64,000 bases of DNA from Actinobacillus delphinicola. GTDB lineage: Bacteria; Pseudomonadota; Gammaproteobacteria; Enterobacterales; Pasteurellaceae. Made by a program: the position numbers and the translations under genes. Shown in pieces: positions 9,537 to 18,810 of this stretch; position 1 is the first letter of the stretch; every line of letters starts with the position of its first letter. The notes beneath the pieces were generated by a model. The model did no database searches and was not told where the DNA came from. It saw only the letters and a list, made by a program, of their open reading frames with translations. The stretch covers positions 310,001 to 374,000 of the forward strand of contig NZ_LR134510.1 of assembly GCF_900638385.1 (NCBI RefSeq), read 5' to 3'.

Positions 9537-10324
9537 ACTGTTTTTTTCTGCTGTGATGGGCTATTTGAAACATGCGATGCAGGTTCAACTTCTTCGTAAT
9601 CCGCTAAGTCATCAGAGGTAAAATAGGCAGGGTTAATCACAATCTCTTTCGCTTGCTTTTCTTCTGCTGTATTTTCATTTTCTTTATGTGCAGGTTTTTG
9701 CACATACTCTGGTTCATCTGGCGGAGGCATTGGGATATTTGCAGTCGGAGAAGCATTGAATGGTTCTACTGACCAACTTTCAGGAATAAATTCCACTTCC
9801 TGCTCTGCTGCAGCAACCGCCTCTTCTTCCTCGGCATTTTTTGCCAATTCTGACGCTTGATTTTCCACTGTTTTCGTTGTCGAAACTGCTGTTGCATCAG
9901 ATTCTGTTTCTGGTGCTTTTTCTTCATTTGTAGAAGGTTTTTCTGCAACTTCCGCAGTAGAGGTATCTTTTACAGGCGCAGAAGGAGGATTTACTGCATC
10001 ATTAAAACTTTTTTCAGTTTCTTGGATACCCTTGCTTAAATCCGCTTTCATTTTTTCTGCTGAAGCACGCAAATCTTTAACAGTTTGACTTAATTCTGGA
10101 GAAAGTTTTTCCACATTAAGCTGCTCTGCTTTTTTAATGCTTTCTTGCAGTTCCTGAAGTTTTAACTCTTGGGTTAGTTCATTTTGTACTGTATTAGCAA
10201 GATTTCGTGCGGTATTGATCCACCCCATTACCGTACGGATTGCTACTGGTAGTCTTTTTGGACCAAGTACAATAAGCCCTATCACCAAGAGTAACAGTAT
10301 TTCTGAAAAACCAATATCAAACAC
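9533..10324 (-). CDS. tatB: Tat translocase subunit TatB, unusually long
   Basis: Single-span inner-membrane Tat subunit that works with TatC in signal-peptide recognition. It starts with GTG at 10324, giving [12 protein letters not shown], the family's invariant start. One membrane helix (residues 5-21), the GPKRLP hinge and an amphipathic helix follow. The protein is 263 residues, against about 170-190 usually. Everything beyond about residue 105 is a low-complexity tail rich in E, A, P, T and V with no globular look. It ends 4 bases into tatC. Confidence 0.94.
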   Translation of the reverse strand: MFDIGFSEILLLLVIGLIVLGPKRLPVAIRTVMGWINTARNLANTVQNELTQELKLQELQESIKKAEQLNVEKLSPELSQTVKDLRASAEKMKADLSKGIQETEKSFNDAVNPPSAPVKDTSTAEVAEKPSTNEEKAPETESDATAVSTTKTVENQASELAKNAEEEEAVAAAEQEVEFIPESWSVEPFNASPTANIPMPPPDEPEYVQKPAHKENENTAEEKQAKEIVINPAYFTSDDLADYEEVEPASHVSNSPSQQKKTV

Positions 10325-10327
10325 GGA

Positions 10328-10585
10328 TTATGCCTGTTCTTTATCTTTTGCTTTTTCGGTAGTTTGTGCGCTTGGTTGTGCATTTTCTTCAATTTTATTG
10401 AATTTAGCATCATTGTTCACGCTACTTGCATTGTTTTCTTGATCGTTTTCACTCATTGCTTTTTTGAAATCTCGTACGGCACCACCAAGATCTGAACCAA
10501 TGGTACGAAGTTTTTTGGTACCAAAAATTACAACAACAACAAGTAATAAGATAAGTAATTGCCAAATACTAACGCCTGCGAACAT
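10328..10585 (-). CDS. tatA: Twin-arginine translocase subunit TatA
   Basis: An 85-residue protein that oligomerises to form the Tat conduit. The N-terminal membrane helix ([16 protein letters not shown], residues 6-21) is followed by the FGTKKL hinge and the amphipathic helix with [15 protein letters not shown], as in E. coli TatA. The C-terminal half is polar and probably unstructured. It is the first gene of tatABC, with only 3 bases before the tatB GTG. The ubiB gene ends about 110 bases further upstream on the same strand. Confidence 0.96.
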   Translation of the reverse strand: MFAGVSIWQLLILLLVVVVIFGTKKLRTIGSDLGGAVRDFKKAMSENDQENNASSVNNDAKFNKIEENAQPSAQTTEKAKDKEQA

Positions 10586-10695
10586 AATGTTCCTCCATAA
10601 AATAATTAGATAATAGTAATAACTTGCGAAGTATAACCCTTTTGCTGTGAATGAAAAAGTATAAAGGACAATTTTCTTTACAATTTTTTAACTTA

Positions 10696-12336
10696 TTAGC
10701 GTCGCCACCCGAATAGGAAGAAACAAACGCTCATGAGCCAAAATACACTCGCCATGAGGCTAGAAGAGGTCTGAAATTGCCATAATCCCGCAAGAAAAAA
10801 TACTCCACTACTTACCAATAATAACACCTTTTTCTGCCACTTTTGTTGAGCAATTAATTGTTTATTGATCTGGATTAATTGATACGACAGGTTTTTCTGT
10901 TGTTCTAGTGCTTCAATAAATTTAACAGGCATATCAGGCAAATGTTCTTGTAGAAAAGGTAACTGTACTTTTAATTTATTAAGTGCCTTTTTAAGACTCA
11001 TCTGCTCTTCTAGCCAATTTTGCAAGAATGGTTTTGCCGTTTTCCAAAGATCAAGATGAGGATCTAACTGTCTTCCTAATCCTTCAACATAAAGCATTGT
11101 TTTCTGAAGAAGAACTAATTGGGGTTGCACTTGCATATTAAAGTCACGTGCGACATTAAATAAATTCATTAGCACTTCACCAAACGATATTTCCGACAAC
11201 GATTTTTCAAAAATCGGCTCACAAACTTGGCGGAATGCTGCCTCAAATGCATTAATATCTGTATCAGGCGGTGTCCAGCCTGCAGCCACATGCATTTCTG
11301 CTACAAGACGATAATCACGATTAAAAAAGCCAACAAAACTTTCTGCTAAGTAGCGTTTATCCTTTTCATTAAGATAACCGACAATCCCACAATCGACAGC
11401 AATATATTGGGGATCTTCTTTTTTATCAGGATTAACAAAAATATTACCCGCATGCATATCGGCATGGAAAAAACTGTCACGGAAAACTTGGGTAAAAAAT
11501 ACCTCTACGCCACGTTCCGCTAAGATAGGTAAATTTATTTCTGCTGTTTTAAGTGCCTCAATATCCCCCACTGGGATACCATAAATTCGCTCCATCACAA
11601 TCATATTTTGGTGGGCAAATTGCGGATACATTTCGGGAATATAAAGTTTATCGCTATTGAGAAAATTATGACGAAGCTTTTGTGCATTTTTCATCTCTAC
11701 TCGTAAATCAAGCTCATCATTTAATGTTTTTTCATATTCCTTAACCACTTCAACAGGGCGTAAGCGGTAAGATTCTGGCGCAATTTTTAAAAGAATTTCA
11801 GCACATTGATGCATAAGTTCTAAATCAGCCTGTATTTTTTCTCGAATATCGGGGCGTAAAATTTTAATAACAATTTCTTTTCCTGCATTTGGTTGCGTAG
11901 CGTTAAATTTGGCAGTATGTACCTGAGCAAGTGAGGCTGAGGCTAATGCGATTTCATCAAAATCACAAAACCAGGTTTCTAATTTTCCTCCAAGCGATTT
12001 CTCAATTTCAGCTCGAGCCAATACCCCAGAAAAAGGAGGTACTTTATCTTGAAGCAAAGCTAATTCATTAGCAATTTCTGGAGGAAAAAGCTCACGGCGA
12101 GTTGACAACATTTGCCCGAACTTGATCCATACAGGACCTAATTCTTGGAGCGCATAACGTAATCGCACGCCATAAGCTAAATCGGGATATTGATTTTTTT
12201 CCCAAAAAATCAATTTTCGTCCGAGTTTAAAAGGCAATATGATGTTTTGTTTCGGTAATTTTTCATCTAATCCATAACGTAAAAAAGTTCGTAAAATATG
12301 ATAAAGACGCTTTGAATTAGCGAACGTTTTGGGCAT
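10696..12336 (-). CDS. ubiB: UbiB atypical kinase of ubiquinone biosynthesis
   Basis: A member of the ABC1/ADCK family of atypical kinase/ATPase proteins needed for ubiquinone synthesis at the inner membrane. The conserved [14 protein letters not shown] segment (KxGQ motif) is near residue 69, [11 protein letters not shown] near 153, and [11 protein letters not shown] with the metal-binding ADCG-like VDCGIVG follows. Two C-terminal hydrophobic helices are near residues 500-545. The length of 546 equals E. coli UbiB. It lies 23 bases after ubiE; the accessory gene ubiJ that normally separates the two is absent. Confidence 0.95.
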   Translation of the reverse strand: MPKTFANSKRLYHILRTFLRYGLDEKLPKQNIILPFKLGRKLIFWEKNQYPDLAYGVRLRYALQELGPVWIKFGQMLSTRRELFPPEIANELALLQDKVPPFSGVLARAEIEKSLGGKLETWFCDFDEIALASASLAQVHTAKFNATQPNAGKEIVIKILRPDIREKIQADLELMHQCAEILLKIAPESYRLRPVEVVKEYEKTLNDELDLRVEMKNAQKLRHNFLNSDKLYIPEMYPQFAHQNMIVMERIYGIPVGDIEALKTAEINLPILAERGVEVFFTQVFRDSFFHADMHAGNIFVNPDKKEDPQYIAVDCGIVGYLNEKDKRYLAESFVGFFNRDYRLVAEMHVAAGWTPPDTDINAFEAAFRQVCEPIFEKSLSEISFGEVLMNLFNVARDFNMQVQPQLVLLQKTMLYVEGLGRQLDPHLDLWKTAKPFLQNWLEEQMSLKKALNKLKVQLPFLQEHLPDMPVKFIEALEQQKNLSYQLIQINKQLIAQQKWQKKVLLLVSSGVFFLAGLWQFQTSSSLMASVFWLMSVCFFLFGWRR

Positions 12337-12359
12337 ATTGCCTCCTAAGGTTGGATATT

Positions 12360-13133
12360 TTATTTTTTAGCGGTGTGAAGTGCTACGATGCCCCCACTTA
12401 GATTTTTATAATGTACATTTTTAAAGCCCGCTTGCAACATCATTTTTTTCAGAACCTCTTGAGTGGGATGCATGCGAATAGATTCTGCGAGATAGCGATA
12501 ACTCGCCGCATCATGTGCAATCATATGTCCTAAATGCGGTAAAATATGAAAAGAGTAGAAATGATATGCTGATGCGAGACTGCGTCGGCAAGGATGGGAA
12601 AACTCTAAAACAGATAACTGTCCGCCCGGTTTTAATACATGCAACATAGAACGCAGGGCTTTATTTTTGTCTGTAACATTACGCAATCCAAAGCCAATAA
12701 TGATGCGATCAAAGCTATTTTCCTTAAAGGGTAACGCTTCCGCATTTGCTTGTTGATAGGCAACATTATCTAAAAGTGAAAAATGCGCTAATTTTTCTTT
12801 TGCCACCGCTAACATGCGTGGATTGATATCCGCCAGAACAACTCGCCCATTTTCACCAACGAGTGGTGAAAGTTTAGCAGTAAAATCGCCTGTTCCTCCT
12901 GCTAAATCCAATACGTGGTGTCCTTGTTGAATATCAGAATGTGCTAACGTAAACTTTTTCCAATGACGATGAATGCCGAAAGACAGTAAATCATTCATTA
13001 AATCGTATTTTGTCGCCACCGAATTAAAGACATTAGCGACAAGTAATTGTTTTTCATTTTTGGCAACCTGTTGGAAACCAAAATCGGTACTTTCTTGAGA
13101 AGTTTTTTTTGATACTAAAATTTCTTCTTTCAT
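12360..13133 (-). CDS. ubiE: Ubiquinone/menaquinone C-methyltransferase UbiE
   Basis: S-adenosylmethionine-dependent C-methyltransferase acting on demethylmenaquinone and the ubiquinone precursor. The SAM motif LDLAGGTGD is near residue 72 and FGLRNVTDK is near 148. I start it at ATG 13133 (257 residues, against 251 in E. coli). A longer frame to 13184 would add 17 hydrophobic residues, would begin inside a TATAAT -10 box and has no ribosome site. No strong Shine-Dalgarno is seen for the chosen ATG either. It is first in a ubiE-ubiB run. Confidence 0.93.
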   Translation of the reverse strand: MKEEILVSKKTSQESTDFGFQQVAKNEKQLLVANVFNSVATKYDLMNDLLSFGIHRHWKKFTLAHSDIQQGHHVLDLAGGTGDFTAKLSPLVGENGRVVLADINPRMLAVAKEKLAHFSLLDNVAYQQANAEALPFKENSFDRIIIGFGLRNVTDKNKALRSMLHVLKPGGQLSVLEFSHPCRRSLASAYHFYSFHILPHLGHMIAHDAASYRYLAESIRMHPTQEVLKKMMLQAGFKNVHYKNLSGGIVALHTAKK

Positions 13134-13182
13134 AATTATAATGTGTATGATCCAAACAAAAAATAAAAAATAAAGCACGATC

Positions 13183-13188
13183 ATTATA
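13183..13188 (-). promoter_or_regulatory. -10 box of the ubiE promoter
   Basis: A perfect TATAAT on the minus strand, about 50 bases before the chosen ubiE ATG. The -35 region is weak. Its position argues against the longer upstream ubiE start. Confidence 0.5.
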
Positions 13189-13290
13189 CGCCAATTTTAT
13201 TTTTTCCATTTAACCTATTGAATTATTTTCTTTATCTTGTATCATGTCGCCCCTTAATTAATGTGTATTTTTTACGCATTTTCGTAAGAA

Positions 13291-13338
13291 ATTGAGTTCC
13301 CTTACCTCAATGATGTTTTATTTAAAAAGGATAATTTT
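13291..13338 (+). promoter_or_regulatory. Candidate preQ1-I riboswitch in the yhhQ leader
   Basis: A five-pair stem TTGAG (13292-13296) / CTCAA (13306-13310) encloses the loop TTCCCTTAC. The loop CCTT (13300-13303) can pair with AAGG (13327-13330), which is the Shine-Dalgarno 8 bases before the yhhQ ATG. That is the H-type pseudoknot plan of preQ1-I aptamers, with the ribosome site as the last strand. The linker between the stem and the last strand is longer than in the textbook form. The downstream gene moves queuosine precursors, which fits. Confidence 0.5.
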
Positions 13339-14043
13339 ATGCATAACAAAACACTCACCCTTTCTCATCAACAAAAAATCTACGCACTTATCATTCTGAG
13401 TTTTTTCCATATTTTGGTTATCACTGCCAGTAACTATTTAGTGCAAATTTCTTTCCCTGTCACACTTCCACTACATTGGTTTGGGTTTCAGGATTTTACG
13501 TTCCATTCAACATGGGGAACATTGACCTTTCCATTTGTTTTCTTGGCAACGGATCTGACTGTGCGTGTTTTTGGGGCAACCTTAGCACGAAAAATTATTT
13601 TTTCTGTGATGTTTCCCGCATTGCTCATCAGTTATGTGATTTCTACGCTATTTGATAATGCCCATTTCCAAGGCTTTTCGGCATTAACACATTTTAATTT
13701 CTTTGTATTCCGTATTGCGGCAGCAAGTTTTGCAGCTTATGCCGTGGGACAATTATTAGATGTAACTGTATTTAATCGCTTACGTCAATTAAAATGGTGG
13801 TGGATTGCGCCAACATCTTCAATGATTTTTGGTTCCATGGCAGATACCTACGTATTCTTTAGCGTGGCATTTTATGCAAGCACTGATATATTCATGGCAA
13901 ATCATTGGTTTGAAATTGGTGTAGTAGATTATTGCTTTAAACTGTTTGTTGGCTTAGTGCTCTTTGTACCAGCTTATGGTGTAATTCTTAATTACATCAT
14001 GCACCATTTACAAAACCTCACCCGCCGCTTACAAACTGTGTAA
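13339..14043 (+). CDS. yhhQ: Queuosine precursor transporter (YhhQ/QPTR family)
   Basis: An inner-membrane protein of the COG1738 family that takes up preQ0/preQ1 for queuosine synthesis in tRNA. It has about six hydrophobic segments, the FVFLATDLTVRVFGA motif near residue 73 and the later GSMADTYVFF segment, both typical of the family. Length is 234, against 221 in E. coli. Its leader folds like a preQ1 riboswitch. The window also carries queC-queD-queE at 60.4 kb, so this cell can both make and import the precursor. Confidence 0.92.
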   Translation: MHNKTLTLSHQQKIYALIILSFFHILVITASNYLVQISFPVTLPLHWFGFQDFTFHSTWGTLTFPFVFLATDLTVRVFGATLARKIIFSVMFPALLISYVISTLFDNAHFQGFSALTHFNFFVFRIAAASFAAYAVGQLLDVTVFNRLRQLKWWWIAPTSSMIFGSMADTYVFFSVAFYASTDIFMANHWFEIGVVDYCFKLFVGLVLFVPAYGVILNYIMHHLQNLTRRLQTV

Positions 14044-14044
14044 T

Positions 14045-14070
14045 CACGCCCCTATTTTCGTAAAAATTTA
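14045..14070 (+). repeat. ACGCC/AT-tract element, single, copy 5
   Basis: ACGCCCCTATTTTC then GTAAAAATTTA, directly after the yhhQ stop and before a separate terminator hairpin. Because a terminator already serves this gene pair, the element need not be one. Confidence 0.7.
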
Positions 14071-14074
14071 TATA

Positions 14075-14110
14075 AAAAATCCCTTTACTGAGTGGTAAAG
14101 GGATTTTTTC
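14075..14110. terminator. Bidirectional terminator between yhhQ and the GT9 gene
   Basis: AAAAAATCCCTTTAC and GTAAAGGGATTTTTT form a strong stem with A- and T-runs on both sides, between convergent genes. Confidence 0.85.
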
Positions 14111-15147
14111 TAATTGAGCCAATCGGGTTTGATATCCTTTATATCCAGATTATTAACATGTTTACTATAACGTAAAATATAACTTGGATTTTTTGTATTA
14201 GGGTTCCAGTGTTGGAAATTTTCTTCGCCTTCACTATAGAAACTAATTAAAGGTTTATCCAATCCGACTGCAATATGTACGATTGATGTATCAGGAGAAA
14301 TACATAAATCCGCATATTTGATCAAACTGATATTATCAAAAATAGTTTTTGTATCCTTGTAGAGATATGTTCTCTCTGGTTCTACACATTTTTGACGATA
14401 ATTTTTTAATTTATCCATAACTGCTGGATAGCCTAGCAATACAATATTTTTCATTGAAGAATTGAGAACATAATTAATCAACTCAATCGCTTTTTCTTCA
14501 CTAAATTGCCTATTGGAACCTGCGCCAAAAAGGTTTAAAGCAATATAATGTTCTAATTGATTATTATGCAAAAAATTAACTATATTTTGTTCTGCCTTTT
14601 CATCTTGCGGAATAATGTAGTGTGTATCAAAATTATCTTTAATGAAATATTTCAACATTTGTTCATACACCGTTGCAAAATGTTGTGAACTATTCTCAAT
14701 ATTAAAATTAAAAATCTTATAATCTGCTTTCAAAAAGCCAACATTATTCTTCGCCCCAATAAGACGGATAAAAAAGAGATCCCTATTACGCAAAAATACC
14801 GTTGGATCTAATAGATAATCAAATTTTTCTTTCCGAAGAACTTTTCCTAAATGAAATCGAGCTTTGATGCTACGTTTGGGTAAGGTGTAAATTTTATCAA
14901 TTTCCTGAAATTTATGGAGTAATTCTCTGTTAGTTTCAGAACAAACTACACTAATTTCACAATCTGGGAAGTATTTCTTCAACGCTTTAAAGACGAATGA
15001 ACTAACTATGATATCCCCTATTTTCCCATCTTGTCGCAAGAATAAAAAACGTTTTGGAGTAGTGGGCGTATCACGAACAATTGTTTTATCTAATAATGCC
15101 TTTCCAATTTTAATACGGAAATTTTGTAAAGTTTTTTTAAGTGACAT
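14110..15147 (-). CDS. GT9-family (heptosyltransferase-like) glycosyltransferase
   Basis: A 345-residue cytoplasmic-face glycosyltransferase of the LOS heptosyltransferase family. LRQDGKIGDIIVSS near residue 37 is the N-terminal signature, and the sugar-nucleotide site SPDTSIVHIAVG is near 285. It is distant from OpsX in this window. Its start overlaps the stop of the GT25 gene by one base (TAATG), so the two form a coupled pair. Haemophilus losA/losB encode a GT25-type and a heptosyltransferase-type enzyme together, so this may be an equivalent pair, but I do not claim orthology. Confidence 0.85.
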   Translation of the reverse strand: MSLKKTLQNFRIKIGKALLDKTIVRDTPTTPKRFLFLRQDGKIGDIIVSSFVFKALKKYFPDCEISVVCSETNRELLHKFQEIDKIYTLPKRSIKARFHLGKVLRKEKFDYLLDPTVFLRNRDLFFIRLIGAKNNVGFLKADYKIFNFNIENSSQHFATVYEQMLKYFIKDNFDTHYIIPQDEKAEQNIVNFLHNNQLEHYIALNLFGAGSNRQFSEEKAIELINYVLNSSMKNIVLLGYPAVMDKLKNYRQKCVEPERTYLYKDTKTIFDNISLIKYADLCISPDTSIVHIAVGLDKPLISFYSEGEENFQHWNPNTKNPSYILRYSKHVNNLDIKDIKPDWLN

Positions 15148-15827
15148 TAATCGTACCTATTCCCTTGATCATCAATTTGTGAACGATGTCCACTGGTACT
15201 ACAAGCAGGTTCTATACCATACGCATGAATGCCAGTTAATTGTAAAAGTCCTGTTAGATAGTCGGCAGGCAATCTCAATGGATAGGCTTTTGATAAAAGT
15301 TTTTTAGCACCATCTAATTTAAGATAATAAGCGGCTGTACATGTAATTGTACGTTTTGAATTTTTAGAAGGTGTCAAATATCGTGCTAATCGATAACGCT
15401 CAGGTAAAGAACGCATAATTGGAAATACTTTTGCTTTACCATGATCTAAAAATAACATTTCTGCACGTTTAGGTAACTTCTCTAACGCCTTTTTTAAAAT
15501 CTCAGGAAAATACAAATTCACGATAGCATCATCTTCTAGGATAATTGCCTCTGGAATCTTTTCTTTCACCATCTTCTCATAAATACTAATATGGCTCAGT
15601 GCGCAACCTAACTCTCCTTTGGTTAATGGCTTTTTAGCTCCAAAACGTTGAGGATAAAATTCAAAATCGACTTTAGACAAATCTTCATCTGTAAGATCTT
15701 TACCATATACAGCATCAATAAACTGAAATCTTAACCCTAAACTACTTAAACAATCGCTAATAAATTCTCTACGATCAGAATGTTTTAAACTAATAATAAA
15801 AATGGGTGGCAACATAGTCTTTGTCAT
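15147..15827 (-). CDS. GT25-family LOS glycosyltransferase
   Basis: A 226-residue member of glycosyltransferase family 25, the group of LgtB, Lic2A, Lex2B and LosA that adds galactose or glucose to lipooligosaccharide. The start (FIISLKHSDRREF), the LTKGELGCALSH motif near residue 70 and the acidic ILEDDAI motif near 97 are characteristic. No tetranucleotide or octanucleotide phase-variation repeat lies in or before the start, unlike many Haemophilus relatives. ATG at 15827 follows an AGGAAT ribosome site. The sugar transferred cannot be read from sequence. Confidence 0.86.
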   Translation of the reverse strand: MTKTMLPPIFIISLKHSDRREFISDCLSSLGLRFQFIDAVYGKDLTDEDLSKVDFEFYPQRFGAKKPLTKGELGCALSHISIYEKMVKEKIPEAIILEDDAIVNLYFPEILKKALEKLPKRAEMLFLDHGKAKVFPIMRSLPERYRLARYLTPSKNSKRTITCTAAYYLKLDGAKKLLSKAYPLRLPADYLTGLLQLTGIHAYGIEPACSTSGHRSQIDDQGNRYD

Positions 15828-15852
15828 ATTTTATTCCTATTATTCTTATTCA

Positions 15853-17058
15853 TTATTTTCTACGTTTTACATAAGAATGAGTTAATTTTGGCAAATCCGT
15901 ACGTAATGCGGTTGGATCGTATTGGCTAATTGGGATTTGGTGTTCGATATACTCTTCGATCGCGGGTAAATTCATTGCGTATTTTTCGCAAGCAAAGCTA
16001 ATAGATACACCACTTTCACCAGCACGCCCTGTTCGACCAATACGATGAACATAATCTTCTCGATCGTCTGGGAGATCGTAGTTGAATACGTGAGTCACAT
16101 CTGGGATATGTAATCCACGAGCGGCGACATCGGTTGCCACCAACAAATCAAGATCACCATCCGTAAAGGCTTTAAGTAGCGCTAAACGTTTTTTCTGTGC
16201 AACATCGCCAGTTAATAGAGCGACACGATGTCCATCGGCTTGTAAATAACGCCAAACTTCTTCACATTGATGTTTAGTATTAGCAAAAATAATTGCACGA
16301 TCTGGCCACTCTTCTTCAATAAGGGTAAGCAGGAGTGCCATTTTATCTTGGTTAGATGGGTAGAAAAGTTCTTCTTGAATACGGTGTCCCGTTTTTTGCA
16401 TTGGCTCTACTTCAACATATTCAGGTTCATTCATATCCTCAAATGCTAATTCTCGTACTTTGTAAGATAAAGTTGCAGAGAAAAGTAAGGTTAAGCGTTC
16501 CTGCGGTTTAGGACAGCGACGCAAGATATAACGGATATCACGGATAAATCCTAAGTCAAACATGCGATCAGCTTCATCCAATACAACGGCTTGAATGTGG
16601 TTTAATGAAACTACACCTTGTTTCACGTAATCAATAACCCGTCCCGTTGTCCCAATTAAAATATCAACGCCTTTTTCAAGCGTTTGCAATTGTTGATCGT
16701 ACCCTTCGCCACCATAAGCCAAGCCTAAACGTAAGCCAGTTGCTTTCGCTAAAAATTTTGCGTCATCATGAATTTGAACGGCGAGTTCGCGAGTAGGAGC
16801 TAAAATCAGTGATCGAATTTGTTTCGTTTTTTGAGGTTTGGAAAGAAGTTGGTGAAAAACAGCAATTAAGAATGCCATTGTTTTACCAGTCCCTGTTTGA
16901 GCCTGTCCTGCAATATCACGTCCTGCTAGACTAAGCGGTAACGTTAGTGCTTGAATAGGGGTACAAAACTCAAAGCCTTTCTGTGCTAATGCTTGTTTTA
17001 TACTACTTTCTAAAGGAAGATCGGAAAAGCGTTGTTGAGTTAAATAAGTGTCAGACAT
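15853..17058 (-). CDS. rhlB: DEAD-box RNA helicase RhlB
   Basis: ATP-dependent RNA helicase of the RNA degradosome. Motifs in order: Q-motif [23 protein letters not shown] (Walker A), [20 protein letters not shown] (DEAD), [15 protein letters not shown] and [12 protein letters not shown] start at ATG 17058, which gives MSDTYLTQ and 401 residues. An upstream extension to 17166 would run through an A-rich, hydrophobic, non-conserved stretch into the divergent promoter. E. coli RhlB has 421 residues; the difference is in the C-terminal tail, which is short and basic here. Confidence 0.92.
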   Translation of the reverse strand: MSDTYLTQQRFSDLPLESSIKQALAQKGFEFCTPIQALTLPLSLAGRDIAGQAQTGTGKTMAFLIAVFHQLLSKPQKTKQIRSLILAPTRELAVQIHDDAKFLAKATGLRLGLAYGGEGYDQQLQTLEKGVDILIGTTGRVIDYVKQGVVSLNHIQAVVLDEADRMFDLGFIRDIRYILRRCPKPQERLTLLFSATLSYKVRELAFEDMNEPEYVEVEPMQKTGHRIQEELFYPSNQDKMALLLTLIEEEWPDRAIIFANTKHQCEEVWRYLQADGHRVALLTGDVAQKKRLALLKAFTDGDLDLLVATDVAARGLHIPDVTHVFNYDLPDDREDYVHRIGRTGRAGESGVSISFACEKYAMNLPAIEEYIEHQIPISQYDPTALRTDLPKLTHSYVKRRK

Positions 17059-17140
17059 AATTTCTTGATAAAAAAATAAAATATTGACGAAATGATAGCA
17101 TAAATCTAAAAAAACACCGAAAAAAAGTGCGTAATAGTGG

Positions 17141-17167
17141 TTGCGTTTTGTTTTTTTTTTGTACAAT
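17141..17167 (+). promoter_or_regulatory. Promoter with a T10 tract in its spacer, before the 33-residue protein
   Basis: TTGCGT (17141-17146) and TACAAT (17162-17167) are 15 bases apart. Ten of the spacer bases are an uninterrupted T run (17151-17160). The -10 lies about 35 bases before the small gene's ATG. Spacing is two bases short of ideal, so slippage in the tract would change promoter strength. Confidence 0.4.
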
Positions 17168-17201
17168 TAACTCGCAATAATTAACTTACAAGGAGTAATG
17201 T

Positions 17202-17303
17202 ATGGCAGTTAATCGCACTGGAAATTCAAATCCAAACTGGCCTTCTCGCACAGGTAATCCATCAGGCGGTAGCCGTGGCAATAACCCACCGAGTAAAAAA
17301 TAA
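17202..17303 (+). CDS. Small unannotated protein, 33 residues, N/G/P/S-rich
   Basis: An ATG with an ideal AAGGAG ribosome site 7 bases upstream opens a 33-codon frame ending TAA at 17303. A clean Rho-independent terminator follows within 10 bases, so this is a complete single-gene transcription unit. The product starts MAVNRTGN, is rich in N, G, P, S and R, contains one Trp-Pro, and ends in two lysines. It has no hydrophobic segment and no cysteine. Two imperfect copies of an RTGN motif occur at residues 5-8 and 16-19. I do not recognise it. Confidence 0.75.
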   Translation: MAVNRTGNSNPNWPSRTGNPSGGSRGNNPPSKK

Positions 17304-17310
17304 TAAATCA

Positions 17311-17333
17311 AAGCACCTTCGGGTGCTTTTTTA
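17311..17333 (+). terminator. Rho-independent terminator of the 33-residue protein gene
   Basis: AAAGCACC, TTCG tetraloop, GGTGCTTTTTT. A textbook stem with a stable tetraloop and U-tract. Confidence 0.92.
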
Positions 17334-17444
17334 TTATGGGTTTTGTAATTTTATTTAGACACTCTGCTCTTTTAATGCTAAAATCCAGCGAAATAAAAAG
17401 ATATCACTTCTATTAACCAATTCTATTTAAACCAATCAAGTATT

Positions 17445-18704
17445 ATGCATTTAACAGAACTTAAAAATACTCCTGTATCTGATTTGATCGCTTTAGGCGA
17501 ACAAATGGGATTAGAAAATCTTGCTCGTTTACGTAAACAAGATATTGTTTTCGCAATTTTAAAACAACACGCTAAAAGTGGTGAGGATATCTTTGGCGGT
17601 GGCGTTTTAGAAATCTTACCAGATGGTTTCGGTTTCTTACGTTCTGCAGATAGTTCATACTTAGCAGGTTCCGATGATATTTACGTAAGCCCAAGTCAAA
17701 TTCGTCGTTTTAATTTACAAACGGGTGATAAGATTGAGGGGAAAATCCGCCCACCAAAAGAAGGTGAACGTTATTTTGCCCTCCTAAAAGTTGACCGTGT
17801 CAATGATGACCGTCCTGAAATCTCCCGCAATAAAATCCTTTTCGAAAATCTGACTCCTTTACACGCAAACTCTCGCCTTCGTATGGAACGTGGTAACGGT
17901 TCAACAGAAGATTTAACTGCTCGTATTTTAGATTTAGCAAGCCCTATCGGTAAAGGTCAGCGTGGTCTTATCGTTGCGCCACCAAAAGCGGGTAAAACTA
18001 TGCTTCTTCAAAATATTGCACAAAGCATTACCCATAACTATCCAGACGTTGAATTAATCGTTTTACTGATTGACGAACGTCCAGAAGAAGTAACCGAAAT
18101 GCGTCGCACCGTAAAAGGTGAAGTGATTGCATCAACCTTCGATGAGCCTGCATCACGTCACGTACAAGTTGCTGAAATGGTAATTGAAAAAGCAAAACGT
18201 GCTGTAGAGCATAAAAAAGATGTGGTTATTTTGTTAGATAGTATTACGCGTCTTGCACGTGCCTACAATACCGTAACCCCTGCATCTGGTAAGATCCTTT
18301 CTGGTGGTGTGGATGCGAATGCATTACATCGTCCAAAACGTTTCTTCGGTGCTGCGCGTAACGTTGAAGAAGGTGGTAGCTTAACCATTATTGCAACTGC
18401 ACTTGTTGATACAGGTTCAAAAATGGATGAAGTTATTTTCGAAGAATTTAAAGGTACTGGTAACATGGAATTACACCTTTCTCGTAAAATTGCCGAAAAA
18501 CGTGTCTTCCCTGCTATCGACTTTAACCGCTCTGGTACACGTAAAGAAGATCTTCTTACTACCCCAGATGAACTTCAAAAAATGTGGATTCTTCGTAAAA
18601 TCCTTAATCCAATGGGTGAAGTGGAAAGTATGGAATGGCTTATCGATAAACTTGCCGTAGGTAAAACTAACGAAGAGTTTTTTGATATTATGAAACGTTC
18701 ATAG
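17445..18704 (+). CDS. rho: Transcription termination factor Rho
   Basis: Hexameric RNA-dependent ATPase that ends transcription. The N-terminal helix bundle is followed by the cold-shock-like RNA-binding domain (GFGFLRS near residue 60), then the Walker [10 protein letters not shown] near 180, Walker [17 protein letters not shown] near 262, and the R-loop. At 419 residues it matches E. coli Rho exactly. The gene stands alone with its own terminator. Firm assignment. Confidence 0.98.
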   Translation: MHLTELKNTPVSDLIALGEQMGLENLARLRKQDIVFAILKQHAKSGEDIFGGGVLEILPDGFGFLRSADSSYLAGSDDIYVSPSQIRRFNLQTGDKIEGKIRPPKEGERYFALLKVDRVNDDRPEISRNKILFENLTPLHANSRLRMERGNGSTEDLTARILDLASPIGKGQRGLIVAPPKAGKTMLLQNIAQSITHNYPDVELIVLLIDERPEEVTEMRRTVKGEVIASTFDEPASRHVQVAEMVIEKAKRAVEHKKDVVILLDSITRLARAYNTVTPASGKILSGGVDANALHRPKRFFGAARNVEEGGSLTIIATALVDTGSKMDEVIFEEFKGTGNMELHLSRKIAEKRVFPAIDFNRSGTRKEDLLTTPDELQKMWILRKILNPMGEVESMEWLIDKLAVGKTNEEFFDIMKRS

Positions 18705-18720
18705 TTTCTTAATTTGAATA

Positions 18721-18748
18721 AAACGCTGTATTTCTACAGCGTTTTTTA
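18721..18748 (+). terminator. Rho-independent terminator after rho
   Basis: AAACGCTGTA and TACAGCGTTTTTT form a stem with loop TTTC, ending in a T-run. Confidence 0.9.
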
Positions 18749-18761
18749 TATTTAAAACACA

Positions 18762-18793
18762 AAAAAATACCGCTAACTAAAGCGGTATTTTTA
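18762..18793. terminator. Bidirectional terminator between rho and fabG
   Basis: AAAAATACCGCT and AGCGGTATTTTT pair around CTAACTAA. The A-run on the left gives the minus-strand fabG transcript its U-tract, so it probably ends the fab operon here. Confidence 0.85.
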
Positions 18794-18810
18794 TATTTGA
18801 TACGCATTAA

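Noticed and set aside
11850-11880. CGGGGCGT followed by an AT tract inside ubiB
   Set aside because: It resembles the ACGCC core but the spacing to the AT tract does not fit, and the bases encode a conserved LRPDIRE segment.
13134-13184. Longer ubiE start
   Set aside because: The added 17 residues are hydrophobic, not conserved, and begin inside a TATAAT -10 box.
17059-17166. Longer rhlB start
   Set aside because: The extension is not conserved and runs into the divergent promoter; ATG 17058 gives the expected protein start.
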